In this document: positions 1 to 11,637 of the stretch, in pieces
How the letters are laid out: the number at the start of each line of letters is the position of its first letter
How positions within the stretch are numbered: position 1 is the stretch's first letter
Translations under genes and position numbers: made by a program
The notes under the pieces: model-generated
Databases searched by the model: none
Told to the model about the DNA's origin: nothing
Seen by the model: the letters and a program-made list of their open reading frames with translations, nothing else
Assembly: GCA_013396525.1 (NCBI GenBank)
Contig: VWYX01000904.1
Span: forward strand, 276,552-340,551
Reading direction: 5' to 3'
Length of the DNA: 64,000 nt
DNA from: Chaetorhynchus papuensis
Lineage: Eukaryota; Chordata; Aves; Passeriformes; Rhipiduridae

Positions 1-3000
1 GTCTCTGCTTCACGGAGAAACTTCGTGCTTAAAAGTCTAGGAGGGGGAAGAAACCTCCCAGAATGCAATTATTAAGATTTACTCACTTCTTGTCCTCTTA
101 TTCTATATTTGCTTACACAGGACTGAGGCTGTGGATGGGTGAGGTAATGCCAGATTTTCGGATGTTCTACCGAAAGGTTACTGGCACTTCCCACCAGCGG
201 TGTTCCAGGGCTCTGTTAAACATGAGCAGGGTAGAAATGGCGTGAACTGATGTCATTTATAGAAACAGTTGCTCTTTCAGCCTGACACAGGGCGCTGTTC
301 AGGGAGACCTGAGGCAGCACTGCCCTTTTGAGGACTTCTACTCTGGGGATGATTGCCTGCACACCCGGGAAAGCTGCCAGGCCAGGCTATTGCACAAAAA
401 GCTGTGCAACAGGAGCTGACAGGGACACTCATGGAGTGCCCTGCACTGGCAGGAAAAATCAGCCACTGGAGGAGAGGTTGCAGAACAAACTGGTCCCCAG
501 TAACCATGATGGAATTTCCCAGTAGAAGACAGGCAGTGTCACTGCTGATGTGTGTTAGCATCAGCTCCTGCTGCTAATGGGTACATTCAAACCAAAAATG
601 ATTCCATAAAAGTTTTCTCTGGATCTCAGTGGAATAAGAATTTAGATCCTTCATGGGAATTTTGAGTATCTTTTGAATTGGCTGAATAAAGGGTCAAGTG
701 CTGCCACTTGCACATTTCCACATTGCAGAACGGAAGTGAAAAGAAATCGTGACTTTACTGTCACAGGGAGGACACAGCATTTGGCCAATTTTCAAAAATT
801 TACAGCAGTGTTATTAGAGGAAAGGAGAAGAGGAATTGAGAGTGTTTACAACCTCTGGTGTGTTTTTGGACCAATTTCTCCCAGGGCTCTTCAGGAATAT
901 AGGTACTTCCTTGGCATTTGATCTCTCTTTCCCAACCAGGAGGAGTGCAAGATCATAAAAATACAGGAAGCCTTGCAGGAACCACAACATATGTACTCAT
1001 TTCTCTCAAAAGGGCTTCAGAGGCTTTTGGCTTGCCTGGCAGAGGACTAAGAATCTACTGAATGAAAAAAATTAATGGATTTATTATATTATCAAGAACT
1101 GAACTGGGAAGAATTTGTAAGGTAGTACCAAACTTCCTCAGTACAGGGCAGTAGGTGCTGATTCTGGATCAGCTTCTCTCTCTGCCATCTTTAAAGGTGC
1201 CACATAAATTACAGCAAACTAAATAGCCTGCAAAACCTGGCATCTCCTTACTGCAAGGCGTTTGATGGAGACCAATTTGGGGGTTTTATTTTTTTGCTTG
1301 TTTGAGTTATACTTTCTAAATTCTGCTTAGCTAATCAGGTGGTAATAAAACTAAGAGACCTGCATTTTGCAAGCTTTTATTAAATTTTGAAAAACTCAGG
1401 GGAATATCTACATAAGCAAGAGTTAGCAAATTGTGAGCTATGCAGATTTAAGTAGGAAAAAATATGCTCATGTCATTTAATATGTGATGAATGCTGCTTT
1501 ATGTTTGAAACCTTGTCCCCAGTGGAACCCATTACAATAATGTTTATACAGGTTTATGCTATAAATGCATGATATTTGCCCTACAGCAGAATATGTTGGA
1601 ATTTACTCCTGATTAAAAAAAAAGTGTGAATGGATGATATCCCAGAATCTGGATTGCTATAGGCACAGTTATGCCCTTTTATTAACAAATGAAGCAATGA
1701 AAAATGTAATTTGTTAACATAAAAAGGACTTTGTACAGCAGGCAGAATTGATAGGAGGTGCACCCTAAATCTCCTGCACCATGTGTGAACTGGAAGCCAG
1801 CCAAGTCCTACAGAATTCAGGGAAACTGGATCTTCAGGTGCCAGTCTCACACAAAGCCTGGACAGAGGTGCTGACTGTCACGGGAAAAAGCAGGAAGATG
1901 ACAGTGATGCATCAGCACACAATTAAACAGCAGGAAGAAGTGATGTCACAGCAAGATTTTGGCTGCACGGGTGTCCTGCTTTCAACTCAAGCAGTAATTG
2001 TCCTGTAACAGCCCCAGCCAGATGACACAGGATCTACATCCTTGGTTTTTCCTTTGTGAAAAACCATTGCATCAGCACAGGAACATCCATGTGCTTTAAA
2101 ATAAACTGCCTGAAGAGAACAGGACAGAGCCCTTTCCCCCTGCTCCCCTTGCCACTGCCCACCCCCTGACAGAAGACATCATTTACTTTATACTGTGGAG
2201 TGATGAGGGACAAGGACAGGAGCTGGAAAGGACTCTTCCAAAGATAGGTCACCTCTTCCACACCTCAACATGGTGTGAGTAGACACAGGAAAAGCCTCTC
2301 CCGTCACACAGCATGGGACAAAATTGCCACCAAGTGTGTTTTAAGCCATAGAGCCTTTTAAAGATTCAAGCAGTGATGTGGGAACTTCATCCCTCAGCCT
2401 GGAGTGAACAGGCTGGCAGTGACAGTGCTGTGACATGAGAACACAGCTAACCTGTGGCTGACACATGGATCTCTTGTACAAGCTCCATTACTTACTTTTC
2501 TTTGTTAAAAGGGAATTATATTATTTCTTGTTGCATCCTTGGGGCTGAGGAGACAAAAACCCTTTCTCACTTTGTGTGGAACAATGAGGCCCTGTTCTTA
2601 CTTGGGTTCTTAAACTCTTGCTTTTATGTAATTTAGGGAAAAAAAAAAGGCTGAGCATTACAGAATGAAATAGAAATGCTAAACTTCATTATTTAACTTC
2701 TCTTTCACGAGTGAAACTCATTTACAGGGAAAGGTGCTGACCTGACTTGCATGATTTCATATACAATTTCTCCTTGGCCTCTCTTACATCTGCCATCAGC
2801 TGTGCCCTATCTGTAGACTTCATTAGTGAAGCAGATCAGTACAGTACAGTTCCTTTAAAAATAGCAAATTCATAGATTTTCCTTTTCTTCCTTAAACCCA
2901 CCATCTAAAACCCCATCTCACAGCCTGTGTCTGTGCACTGCTCATTTCTATAATATATTTGGACATCCTGTTTTTAAAAGGGGCCAAATTCTCAGTTGTT

Positions 3001-3339
3001 GCCTTGACGTAAATCTGTAGGTTTTTCCTTTGCCAAATAGGAGCCAAGGCTCTGTGTAAAGATACGTTTTTCAGTCTTAGGGAAGACTTCAGGGAAATGC
3101 CACCGTTACTCATCGAAATTATTCTTTTCTCTGTGAATAAAGCCAATAAGAAAATTGGGATTACCTGGGGAGTGAAATATGATTTGAGCAAGCACGGCTG
3201 CACGTAGACATTAGCGGAAGGGTAAATTCAGCCCCAAATAATAAAGAGAGACTGCAGCCAGTTTCCATTCGGAAATGTTTGATTTCTGAAGAAGAGCGAG
3301 CTAACCTCGGAGCACCAGCACCAGATAATTGGGTAGTCA
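1..3339. other. Intronic sequence, no gene seen
   Basis: Unique-looking, moderately AT-rich DNA with stops in all frames at short intervals. The only structure noted is a 7-bp hairpin at 544-565 (gctgatg/catcagc with an 8-nt loop). If the NCKAP5 model is right, this is intron downstream of the exon at 9061. Confidence 0.5.
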
Positions 3340-3359
3340 TTTCTTTAGATGGTTGGGCT

Positions 3360-3520
3360 GATGCGATCCCGGTTTCCTGCCTGGAGCCGGGTGCTGTGTG
3401 AGGTGAGCAGGTGCCCCGAGGTTTCCCCGCGGGGCCGCGTGCGGGGCCAGCGCGGTTCCCCCACGCAGCGACGCAGCAGTTGTGCAGCGCCCGCCGCTGC
3501 TACCTGCGCCAGGCTGCACT
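3360..3520. promoter_or_regulatory. Small isolated CpG-dense GC-rich patch
   Basis: By my count about 18 CpG dinucleotides fall within roughly 155 bp, around ccccgcggggccgcgtgcgg, in a landscape where CpG is otherwise rare. The patch contains donor-like sites on both strands: AG|GTGAGC on plus at 3402/3403 and CAG|GTAGCA on minus at 3504/3503. Stop codons are sparse because of composition, so open frames here are not evidence of coding. It could be an internal promoter of NCKAP5, an antisense transcript promoter, or an unmethylated enhancer core. Confidence 0.35.
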
Positions 3521-3583
3521 GCAGGGCACAGACAAACTCCTGCCACTCACACTTAGCGTCACACAAAACCACTTCAAAGCAGA

Positions 3584-3616
3584 TTTTTTTTTTTTTTTTC
3601 TCCCCTAACCCTAAAT
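3584..3616. repeat. Poly-T run followed by telomere-like units
   Basis: Sixteen T's (3584-3599) are followed by ctccCCTAACCCTAAAtag, which holds two imperfect CCCTAA units. This is too short to be called an interstitial telomere. Confidence 0.6.
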
Positions 3617-3619
3617 AGC

Positions 3620-4660
3620 CACTACGGTAATGTGTATGTCTGCATACACAAAAGAGTTTGTTCTCATAAAAAATCTAAAACAAATGCAGAACCATGCCAG
3701 GATTATACATTTCATTTTCCAGCATACAAATGAGGAACTAATTTAGTCTGGGCTGTTCATGCATTTTGCTTTTAACAAACATCCATATGCCAAATAGACC
3801 TTCCACGTACTTCCCTGCTGGAGTTTTTTTCCTTTCAACTTGGTAGGGAACATTTGTGATCCTTATTCTACCAAATATATCTAAAGAATATATTTTGCTC
3901 AAGGCTGCCTATTTTATAATTTAAGAGAAACAAAATCAATTCATGGCTCCGGCAGTCTCGCTATTATGACAAGCATACATCTGTGCAAAAATACCCCAAT
4001 CCCTAATTAATTACAGAATGTTATTAATATTTAAAAATTTAACATTGGTTAATTTATTTAATTTTCTAAACACAGCCATATGAAGTTACTTTTTACAGAC
4101 CACTTTCTCATCTTTTGCCTGCAGTTTTGAAATCTGGGTAGTTTAGCATAGATACAGAGATATTTGCTTGTATCAAGGTTATTTTCTGTTCAAATGGTTC
4201 CCAGTCCTTTATGCAATGACTTCAATAACTGAGGCTTGACACTTCACTCCTGACTCATGCAGCACTGATGAGCAGTGTTAATGGGAGTTTTTTCCAATTA
4301 GAGGAAACAGGCTGAGAGTCATGTTCTTTAAAATTAATATTTTTTATGAATATATAATGCCAAAATCATCCCAGATCATATTTCTCATTTACCAGAGCAC
4401 ATCAAGTTGAGTTTAATTTTAAGTCAGCTTAGTAAATATTTCGCAAAAATATGCCCTGTCGGAGTTAAAATGGCTCATTGCTGAAAGAGATTTATTTATT
4501 GATCTGGTAAAGAGCTGCACATAAAATTACTATCAACTTTAATGAGATGAGGACAATTATTTATACGACTAATTAGCAGAACTAATAAAAAAAATCTTAA
4601 CAGGTATAAACTTCTGTGAGGCATTTGTATTTGCTTGAAAGACAGTGATCAGTCTTGATT
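3620..4660. promoter_or_regulatory. AT-rich block with clustered homeodomain-type motifs; possible conserved non-coding element
   Basis: The stretch is AT-rich and repeat-free, with many TAAT/ATTA cores (for example taattaattaca near 4005-4016, and ttaacattggttaatttatt near 4040-4058). Such blocks in introns of large vertebrate genes are often conserved enhancers. That is inference, because conservation cannot be seen from one sequence. Confidence 0.2.
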
Positions 4661-4911
4661 TGAACAAGGTTGAGACAAATCCTCAAATAAGCCCTGTTTC
4701 TACTGCAACTGCAACAAGTGTTCCAGCACCTATTCAGCCTTTTCCTGTGCACGTTCAGTATTTATAGTGGACGTGCAAAGTCCATCAGGTTCATTTGTAA
4801 TCTTTAAACTATCCTCTCTTACTTTTCTATGACCCTATCAAAAATACAAATTAAAAGGCAAACTGTAAAAACCTTGCTTTTCTCTATATTCATTATTCAA
4901 ATTGCTCTCAC

Positions 4912-4966
4912 CCGGCTGGGTCCTGAAGAAGGTGTTTTAATAGCTGTGGTGTGACGGGCATTGTAC
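4912..4966 (-). other. Splice-bounded open segment, possible cryptic or alternative exon
   Basis: On the minus strand a pyrimidine-rich stretch ending GGCTCCCAG lies directly before 4966, and GTGAGA follows 4912, giving plausible acceptor and donor sites 55 bp apart. Two of the three frames are open. One (Tyr-Asn-Ala-Arg-His-Thr...) enters after one base, which is compatible with the phase-2 end of the exon at 9061. The peptide does not resemble the residues that follow Trp-Arg in mammalian NCKAP5, so it is not the expected next exon. It may be an alternative exon or a chance pair of splice-like sites. Confidence 0.2.
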
Positions 4967-7439
4967 CTGGGAGCCAAAGCAAGCAAGTGGCTCTCATTCA
5001 CAGATAATACAATGGCAGAGCTTTTTGTGGCCTGTAACTACATCTGCACTGCTCGCTGAACCATCCACATCTACACTCAGCAAAAGAAAAGCACATTAGG
5101 CCAAAAATAAAATACATTTTTAATGGGTATCCTCGTGCGTGTATTTAAACACCAATCCTCGGCAGAAATGCTCATCTGAAGCAGTACTGTGAGCTCTGTT
5201 ATACTACTGGGTAGCCTTATATGGTTTTTATCTATGTTTTTGTGTGTTTTTTCACACATAAGGTCACAAATCAGAAACCTCAGCTTTAGAGGTATATGTG
5301 ATATTACAATGTTAGCTGGAAGCATCTGAGTATCTATGGTGACTCCTAATTTCCAAAACTCAGTTCCATTCTACCTCATTCAACCTCAGCTTCAAATACT
5401 AGGGAAACTGAAATGAATCAATGTTTGCATGGATTTTACAAATTTATCATGTACATCCAGCAGTGCTTTAGAGATGTAGGAAAAAACCCCCAAGAAAACA
5501 CCACCCCAGCAAAACCAAACACTTATGAAGAGACAAGAGGCAGGCTTTAGTGGCTAACAGCACAAACCACCTTTTTGCTGGGTTTATGCATTGCCAGGAT
5601 GGTAGGACCAGACAGGTGGATCAAGAAGAAAAGTAGAAGGAAGCCTCATGCTCTTGCCACACCTCACCACACCACACCAACCTCTAATCATAGATTACAA
5701 CAACAATTTTGGAAGATAATTAATTCCAAATACAGTCTATAACACACATTAGCATCATAGACCAGAGGCAATGTTTGTTATGAGAAACTTTCAGAACGGG
5801 TTAAAATGGGGTTTTGGCCCCAAGACCTTCATTTTGGGTTACACCTTCATTCCCCTCGGGCCAAGTTACTAAGCCCTGGCAAGAAAAAGATGCTTGTGCA
5901 GAGCATGACCTTATTTAGCTGGGGTCGCATTTGATTTTCTTTCTCGGCCTTCATTACTGTAATATCATACACAGGGTTTTTCCTTTGTTTGCCATGCAAC
6001 TTATTCCCCTAAGATTAGTCTTTTTCTAGTCAAGCAGTTTAAAGCTAATCGCAGTTGTTATTTTAATCTGTGCTCACCATTAAGAATTCTCGCAGAGCTA
6101 TTTTGCTTGTTGGCAATTAAGGCTTCCCAATGGAAGTTCATGATTACAGCAAAAGCAACCTGTTTAGTACTTGGCACCTCTTTAGTACACAGGCATTAAA
6201 ACCAGGAGCACAGAAGCATGCTAATGCTGCTGATGAAAGCAGAGCAGATCTATTTAATGAAGTCTGTTTTGAATATAGAGCACTGTAGAAATGCAATGCA
6301 ATCCTCTTGTGCATTTCTGGTCCCTCCCCTCTGTGTTTTACATTACTGTAATAAGGTAAGGAAGAGCTGTTGGACCTTCATTAATTTATTACATATCAGT
6401 CATGTCTGAAGTGCAGCATATCTTCGTGCTTTCACCAAGGCAGACTGAAGTGTTGGTCCTGGTTCCAGTAGCACTAACTAATAAAATTCCCTGGACAGGT
6501 CTCAAGACCAGGGTCTGACCTTTGCTTTTTCAGGCAAGCGCCCTATGCTGAGTTATGACTTCTTTCTTCTGTTAAGAGAATTAGTAATTGCTGCCACTGA
6601 TCCATGTGTCTAGACTTAAAAATTATTATCTCCCGTCAAGTCAATTAGCAAAGACTGCAGGAGCAAATTTTTGCTTCTCATGTTGATTGTCCATGTGATT
6701 CTGCCATAAAAATTATACATAGGAATGCCCCTTAGCTGAACTAAAGCATTAAATGACTAGGTAAGAAACAGCGCTGCAGGGAGATTCCCCTCCCTGCCAC
6801 AATTCTGTCCTGTTTAAAGTTATTTCCAGACAGAATAGGGCAGAGAAATCCAAAAAAATCTTTTTTTTTTTTATTTTGTTAACTGATACATGGAGGTGCA
6901 CAACCACTCTTGTGCATCACCTCCTGTGGTAAATGTTGGTGATTTACATTGATGGGGGTGAAATTTGTCTCACGTTGGGTAAATGTGTTTTATTCCAACC
7001 TGAGAAATAGGGAAACCACTGACAAGTGGTCAATATGTTAATAAAGACTGCATCTTCACAAACCAGTGAGGTACCTTCACTCATTGGGGTCAAGGTTTTA
7101 AGAACAAGGCATCTAAAGCTGGGCTAGAGGTCTGCTTTTGCAAAAAGCAATAAAACGTGACCTAACCACAGCCAGTCCTCCTGGGACGGCAATTACAGCA
7201 ATAAATGTTCCACAGCAGATGCTAATGCCGTGTATAAACAGTCGACCTCTAAAGTGAAAAGAAATTTTGGCCCCCCCCTTGTCTTTTAGGGTCCCATTGT
7301 ACGCGTGGAAATGTAAAGGAAATGTAAAATTGATATGCACACCATGGCATTTGGTTTAGTCTCCTCTAGCTCGGCCTGGGCACTATAAATCTGTCCTGGC
7401 TGTGAGTGAGGCTGGAGGAGCTGAATGGGCAGAATTTGT

Positions 7440-7515
7440 GTGTGTCAGTTTTACGGGCTCGCCCCGAGTGCAGCGCGGGTTATCGGTCAATGTCAGGTTC
7501 AGCGCCCAGTGACCC
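7440..7515. promoter_or_regulatory. Minor CpG cluster
   Basis: Around seven CpGs occur in about 60 bp (acgggctcgccccgag, gcgcggg, atcgg, agcgcc). It is weaker than the patch near 3400, and no function is visible. Confidence 0.15.
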
Positions 7516-7779
7516 ACTGGCTTCACATCATGGCAGCCACAAATCAAGGGCATAATGAAGGCTGAGGAGAGGGCTCTGCTGATTTATTAGGACATCTGTC
7601 TGGCTGTAGACAGCCCAGCACTGCCCCTGTGTAGTGCCAGCTATTAGCATAATCCTCACCATGAATCTTCTAAGAGATTTAAAAGAGAGGAATAAAGTGT
7701 TCAAAGAAGACCGGCCAAACCAGAAGGGTTTTTCCTGTAGTGCTCGTTACCAGTCTTAACTTTTTATGCCAACACCCCA

Positions 7780-7823
7780 TAAAAATAATAATAAAAATAA
7801 ATAATGTTAAAAATAAATTAATG
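7780..7823. repeat. A-rich (AAT)n-like low-complexity tract
   Basis: Repeated ataataataaaaataaataatg-type sequence, imperfect, with no open frame. Confidence 0.6.
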
Positions 7824-9054
7824 GTTTTAGTTTTCCAAAACCACTGAATTTTCAGAAGACATCTGTGTGTCTGTTTATAATACAGTCACTACCCCTGCTA
7901 CTTTTCAAAGACTCTTTAATATTTTAATTTTTTATTGTTCATTTATATTTAACCACAACAGTGTCATCTGTGTATAATGTTATCACCTTCATTCTTACAA
8001 AGTTAGTATCCTGAATTCTGTAATGTTAAATGAAAACTTCAGTTTTTTAGTGTCAGTTATTTTGGCTGCTTTTTAGGAAAAGCAGACATTAACCACAAAC
8101 TTTCTGAGTTTGTCTGTAAGAGCCAATATCATAATGCTATATCCTGTAAATGCCATGATACTGCTTTATATTGCATAGGTCAAAAATTTTGTGAGGTGCA
8201 GAACAACTATGTGCAAAGCTGCTCTTTTTTTGTACATGAGAGACACTCACCTGAAAAATCGGACAGATCATTATTTCTCCCTTGATCAGAACTAAGGTGA
8301 AACAGGTTTCAGTCTATGAAGATTAAATTATTCCCTGAAGATTCTTTTGTATTTGACTGTGTATTTTAAAAGACTGTCACTGTTCATATGTTTTCAGAAA
8401 AAGAAAGTTAAATACTGCATTAAAAAAAATTGCTGTGAATGTTGAAGGAATTTTATCATTGGTATTATTCCATTTCCTTTGTATTAAATGTTATGTTAGA
8501 CAGGATTTGAGCAGTTACCAGCTTTACTGTAGGCAGGGTAGAAACACCCACCAGCACGTGGCAATCCCTGCTTTGCTTAAACCAGGGTGAAGTCTGGGCA
8601 ACATGAGCAGAGAAGAAATAGAAAATCTAGACTATCAAGAGCAGCTCAAAATTGTAAACCTGCATTTATTTTAGTTTTGAAACTCTCAATTGGTCATGCT
8701 GCTGTGCTGGTTTTTCGGCTAGATTTTGTGTGCCATTCAATGAAAACACTTATATTAAAGAATATTTCTGAAATTCAGTCCAATTAAAAGAATCTGAAGT
8801 AGAGTTAGCATCCATTGCCTAGGAACTTTAATGTGAATAAACCTGTGCGTGAGTGTAACTGCCCTGATTAACAACGGCGTGATTAGACTCGTGTGTGCTG
8901 CCCTGCTTATTTCATGAGGCAAGAGTTGGTCCCTGTGAAGAATTAAAAAATGGAGAGACTGAATACCCAGTCATTCCTTTGAACTCAAAAATGGAAACTG
9001 TGGATTGCAGTAACTTTTCCTAAATAGCAACATAAATAAATATGTGTGCACAGT

Positions 9055-9060
9055 ACTTGC
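9055..9060 (-). promoter_or_regulatory. Probable GC-type 5' splice site
   Basis: The minus strand reads GGAG|GCAAGT at the exon end. GCAAGT matches the consensus of the minor GC-AG intron class, with an AG before the junction and AAGT after it. A GT four bases further on (CAA|GTACTG, exon ending at 9057) is the alternative but has weaker flanking context. With the GC site the exon ends in phase 2, so the Arg codon AG+N is completed by the next exon. This agrees with the Trp-Arg of the family. Confidence 0.55.
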
Positions 9061-9134
9061 CTCCATAAATTCCAGCGTTGTTCTTCCAGCTGAGTCACTA
9101 AATGCTCTATGTACTTGTTGGAGTCCATATATTC
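9061..9134 (-). CDS. NCKAP5: Internal coding exon of NCKAP5 (N-terminal coiled-coil region)
   Basis: Read on the minus strand from 9134, the exon is open in phase 0. It encodes about 25 residues beginning EYMDSNKYIEHL and ending in LEEQRWNLWR. I recognise this as the conserved N-terminal segment of the NCKAP5/NCKAP5L family, where mammals have a near-identical EYMDSNKYIEHLLTQLEEQ block followed by a charged coiled coil. An AG acceptor with a 14-T tract lies directly upstream. The downstream edge is either a GC donor (exon ends at 9061, phase 2) or a GT donor (exon ends at 9057, adding Gln). NCKAP5 is known as an Nck SH3-interacting protein and its paralogue is microtubule-associated; the exact role of this exon is not known to me. 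I saw no neighbouring NCKAP5 exon in the window, so both flanking introns exceed the visible sequence. I prefer NCKAP5 over NCKAP5L because of these giant introns. Confidence 0.82.
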
Positions 9135-9155
9135 CTAAATGAAAAAAAAAAAAAA
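9135..9155 (-). promoter_or_regulatory. 3' splice site with polypyrimidine tract
   Basis: On the minus strand a run of 14 T's is followed by CATTTAG and then the exon base at 9134. The tract and terminal AG form a strong canonical acceptor, and it fixes the exon's upstream boundary. Confidence 0.8.
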
Positions 9156-11637
9156 TTAAAATATTAGTTTTTCAGTGTTCAAAGCATTTGTAAAATTTTG
9201 GGTAAAAACCAGTCAGAGTCAGTTTGTGGAGTACACTTTGATTTTGCTCCCAAAGTTATCCGTGTACATAGAAATCACGGTGATGTAAAAATCTAGATTA
9301 AATCCACATTTGGATTTCTATCACATGAACAGGGCAGAAGCCCAATGCACTCTTCAGAGATTACTTGAGGGGAAGATGAGAGGCACTGAGGATACACAAG
9401 CAGCACAAATAAATTAGCACACATTATAAATTCATATCCATATTCCAAGCCCAGAACAATCTTCCCGGGATCCAGACTGAAAAAATAACTTCCCAGCAGT
9501 GTAGTCACTGTTTTGGTGCACATTTTGTTTACGTTAGATATAAATCAAAGCGAACTGAATACTTGACTCAAATATTTATTTCATGGACAGTATGAAAAAT
9601 ACTATAGCATGTACCCTATTTGAAAATGAAGCTATAACTCAGCTCCTATATTATTTTCCAGTCCCACTTTTGCAGACGCAATAACTCGCAATATCATCTC
9701 TATGAAAGCTCCTGTACTTGTGTCTAGACAGAATTTCTGATAAATAATCTTGACCAGATGAACAATTCTGATTTTTTTCCCATTGAAGCCTATTCTTTAA
9801 ACCCAATGCAAAGAGATGATGTTTATTCTCAGCAGAGAAATCTGTCAGTAATAGAAATACACCACCTCATTTCCAGGAGGAAGGCAACAGCAGCGTTATT
9901 TATATCAAATATTTCAGAATGAGCCCACAGAATAACGTGATATAATATGATATATTTGTTTGACAGCAGTACCAACACAGTCACATTACTATTATTCTGA
10001 AAGCCTATCAGTAATAATATAACTCTCCTGAAATATCTCACCAAAGCAAAAATATGTCTCAAACCTCATACTTCAGGAAATAGTGCTGGAGTTCTACATG
10101 GAAAAGAATCCATCTTCACTTTCTGGAGACAAAAGCTCCACTTTTATAGCTCCACTGTTTTACCTTTGGACTCATCACAGAACCACTCTGTGGGTTTCCT
10201 GTTTGTATTAGAAGTTGTTTCTTTACTATTATTATTTCTTTTGTGTACAAATATGGATTTCTGTTGCAAAGTAGTTGTTTCTTCTGAGCTATTTATCTTC
10301 ATGGCCGGGAATGTGAGACAGCCACTACAGGGACAGTACATCATCATTTCTTCTCAAGGTGAAGATAAATGTTAGCTGATTTTAATGATCATAATTCATG
10401 TATAAATGCACATTTTTATTTTTCAGTACTGGAATTGTTCCAAGTGGTTCTGTGTTTCTGACCACAGTAATCATTTCCTTGTTCAGAGAGAGAGAGAGAG
10501 GAAGGGAGGGAGGGACAGTGGTTCTGCAAAGGCACCAAGAAAGGGCCCTGGCACAGACATGAAGCAAGAGTACAGCTCTGTTCCCAAGGAGCCTCTGCAA
10601 AAGCATCTCACCCATATCCTGTTCAAACTGCATGGTCTGAAAAGCTTTGGGTATTGTGAAATCTTCCAGTAAACCCTGTGGTCACCCCTAGTTTAAATTT
10701 CATTCTAACTGCTGTAAATAGAAGTATCTTGTAGCTGTTTCCTTCAGAACACATTAAATAATGTAAATCCTGAGAAACACCATGAACTTCAGTGGCAATT
10801 AAGCAGGAAGCTTCTTCTAAGCTAATTCCAGTAAAATCATTCTGCAATACACATATATTAGAGTTCAGAAAATATATACTGTACAAATATAAAATGATGA
10901 TTAGTTGCAGTACCAAGTTCTTTAAAACAAGTTGCCTATTTTTACTTTATATTTTTTCACTACAACAAATCTGGCATAAATTAGTATTAATACTTTTACA
11001 TCTTTTTAATGTAATATTAAACAATATTCCTGATTTATTCATCAGTGCACTTTGCCCTACAGGCAAAGATAGGATCAGCAGTTTTATTCTGCATAATTCT
11101 ACCATGGTAATATAAAAACCTCATTCTGAAGCAATTTTCTTAAAAATATTTTCTGGAAATAAGGACAATGGGGAAAAAGAAAGCACTGTGTTTATCCTAT
11201 AAGACTTCTGCCTTAATGTTAAGGTTTTCCTGTGACAAATCAGAAACATTATTCTGTTTCTCTTTAAAAACCTGCAACCTAGGAGTTTGTGATCTGTCAG
11301 TGTGCAAAAGTGATGTAAAAAAATCAGCCATGATTTGATCATGGTTAGCAGCACCTCCTTTCTTCTGGCACATTCATGTGCCAGCTGTGTCCACAGCAAA
11401 CCATCTGCTCCAGACAAGGCCTGTGTCCCCAAGCCCAGGTTTTTGCTCTCTTCTCTTATCAGCTCTCCCAACAAAACAAATTCTGCCATCCCTGGATCAG
11501 GACCCAGTGTTATCATTTTGTCAGTGTGAAGCAAATAGCAAACAGTCACTTGAGATTTAGAACAACTTCGTGATTTAGAATAACTTGGCACATTCAGTGA
11601 GAGCAGAAAATGTGAGTGAAACCCCAAAGTAACCACA
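9156..11637. other. Upstream intron of NCKAP5, no gene seen
   Basis: Unique AT-rich sequence. The only simple repeat is the AG/GGGA tract at 10484-10515. The minus-strand open frame at 11121-11636 (171 codons) has no recognisable domain and is treated as chance. Confidence 0.4.
10484..10515 (+). repeat. (AG)n microsatellite followed by (GGGA)n
   Basis: An AG dinucleotide run to 10500 passes directly into gaagggagggaggga, making one purine-only strand of about 32 bases. Confidence 0.85.

Larger units (their letters stand above)
4661..9054. other. Intronic sequence up to the NCKAP5 exon
   Basis: No gene or dispersed repeat is recognised apart from the splice-bounded segment at 4912-4966 and the CpG cluster near 7450. 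An A-rich (AAT)-like tract lies at about 7780-7823, a short A/C-rich run near 5480-5515, and an 8-C run near 7270. The rest is ordinary AT-rich sequence. Confidence 0.4.

Noticed and set aside
3600..3616. Interstitial telomere
   Set aside because: Only two imperfect CCCTAA units.
3345..3618. Overlapping open frames on both strands near 3400-3600
   Set aside because: GC-rich composition removes stop codons in all frames; this is the CpG patch, not a coding gene.
9057..9060. Extension of the NCKAP5 exon to a GT donor ending in Gln
   Set aside because: Not excluded, but the GT context is weaker than the GC site and the added residue does not match the family; kept as the alternative.
11121..11636. 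171-codon minus-strand open frame
   Set aside because: The longest N-free frame, but it has no recognisable domain, no splice or promoter context, and ordinary intronic composition; a few frames this long are expected in 64 kb.
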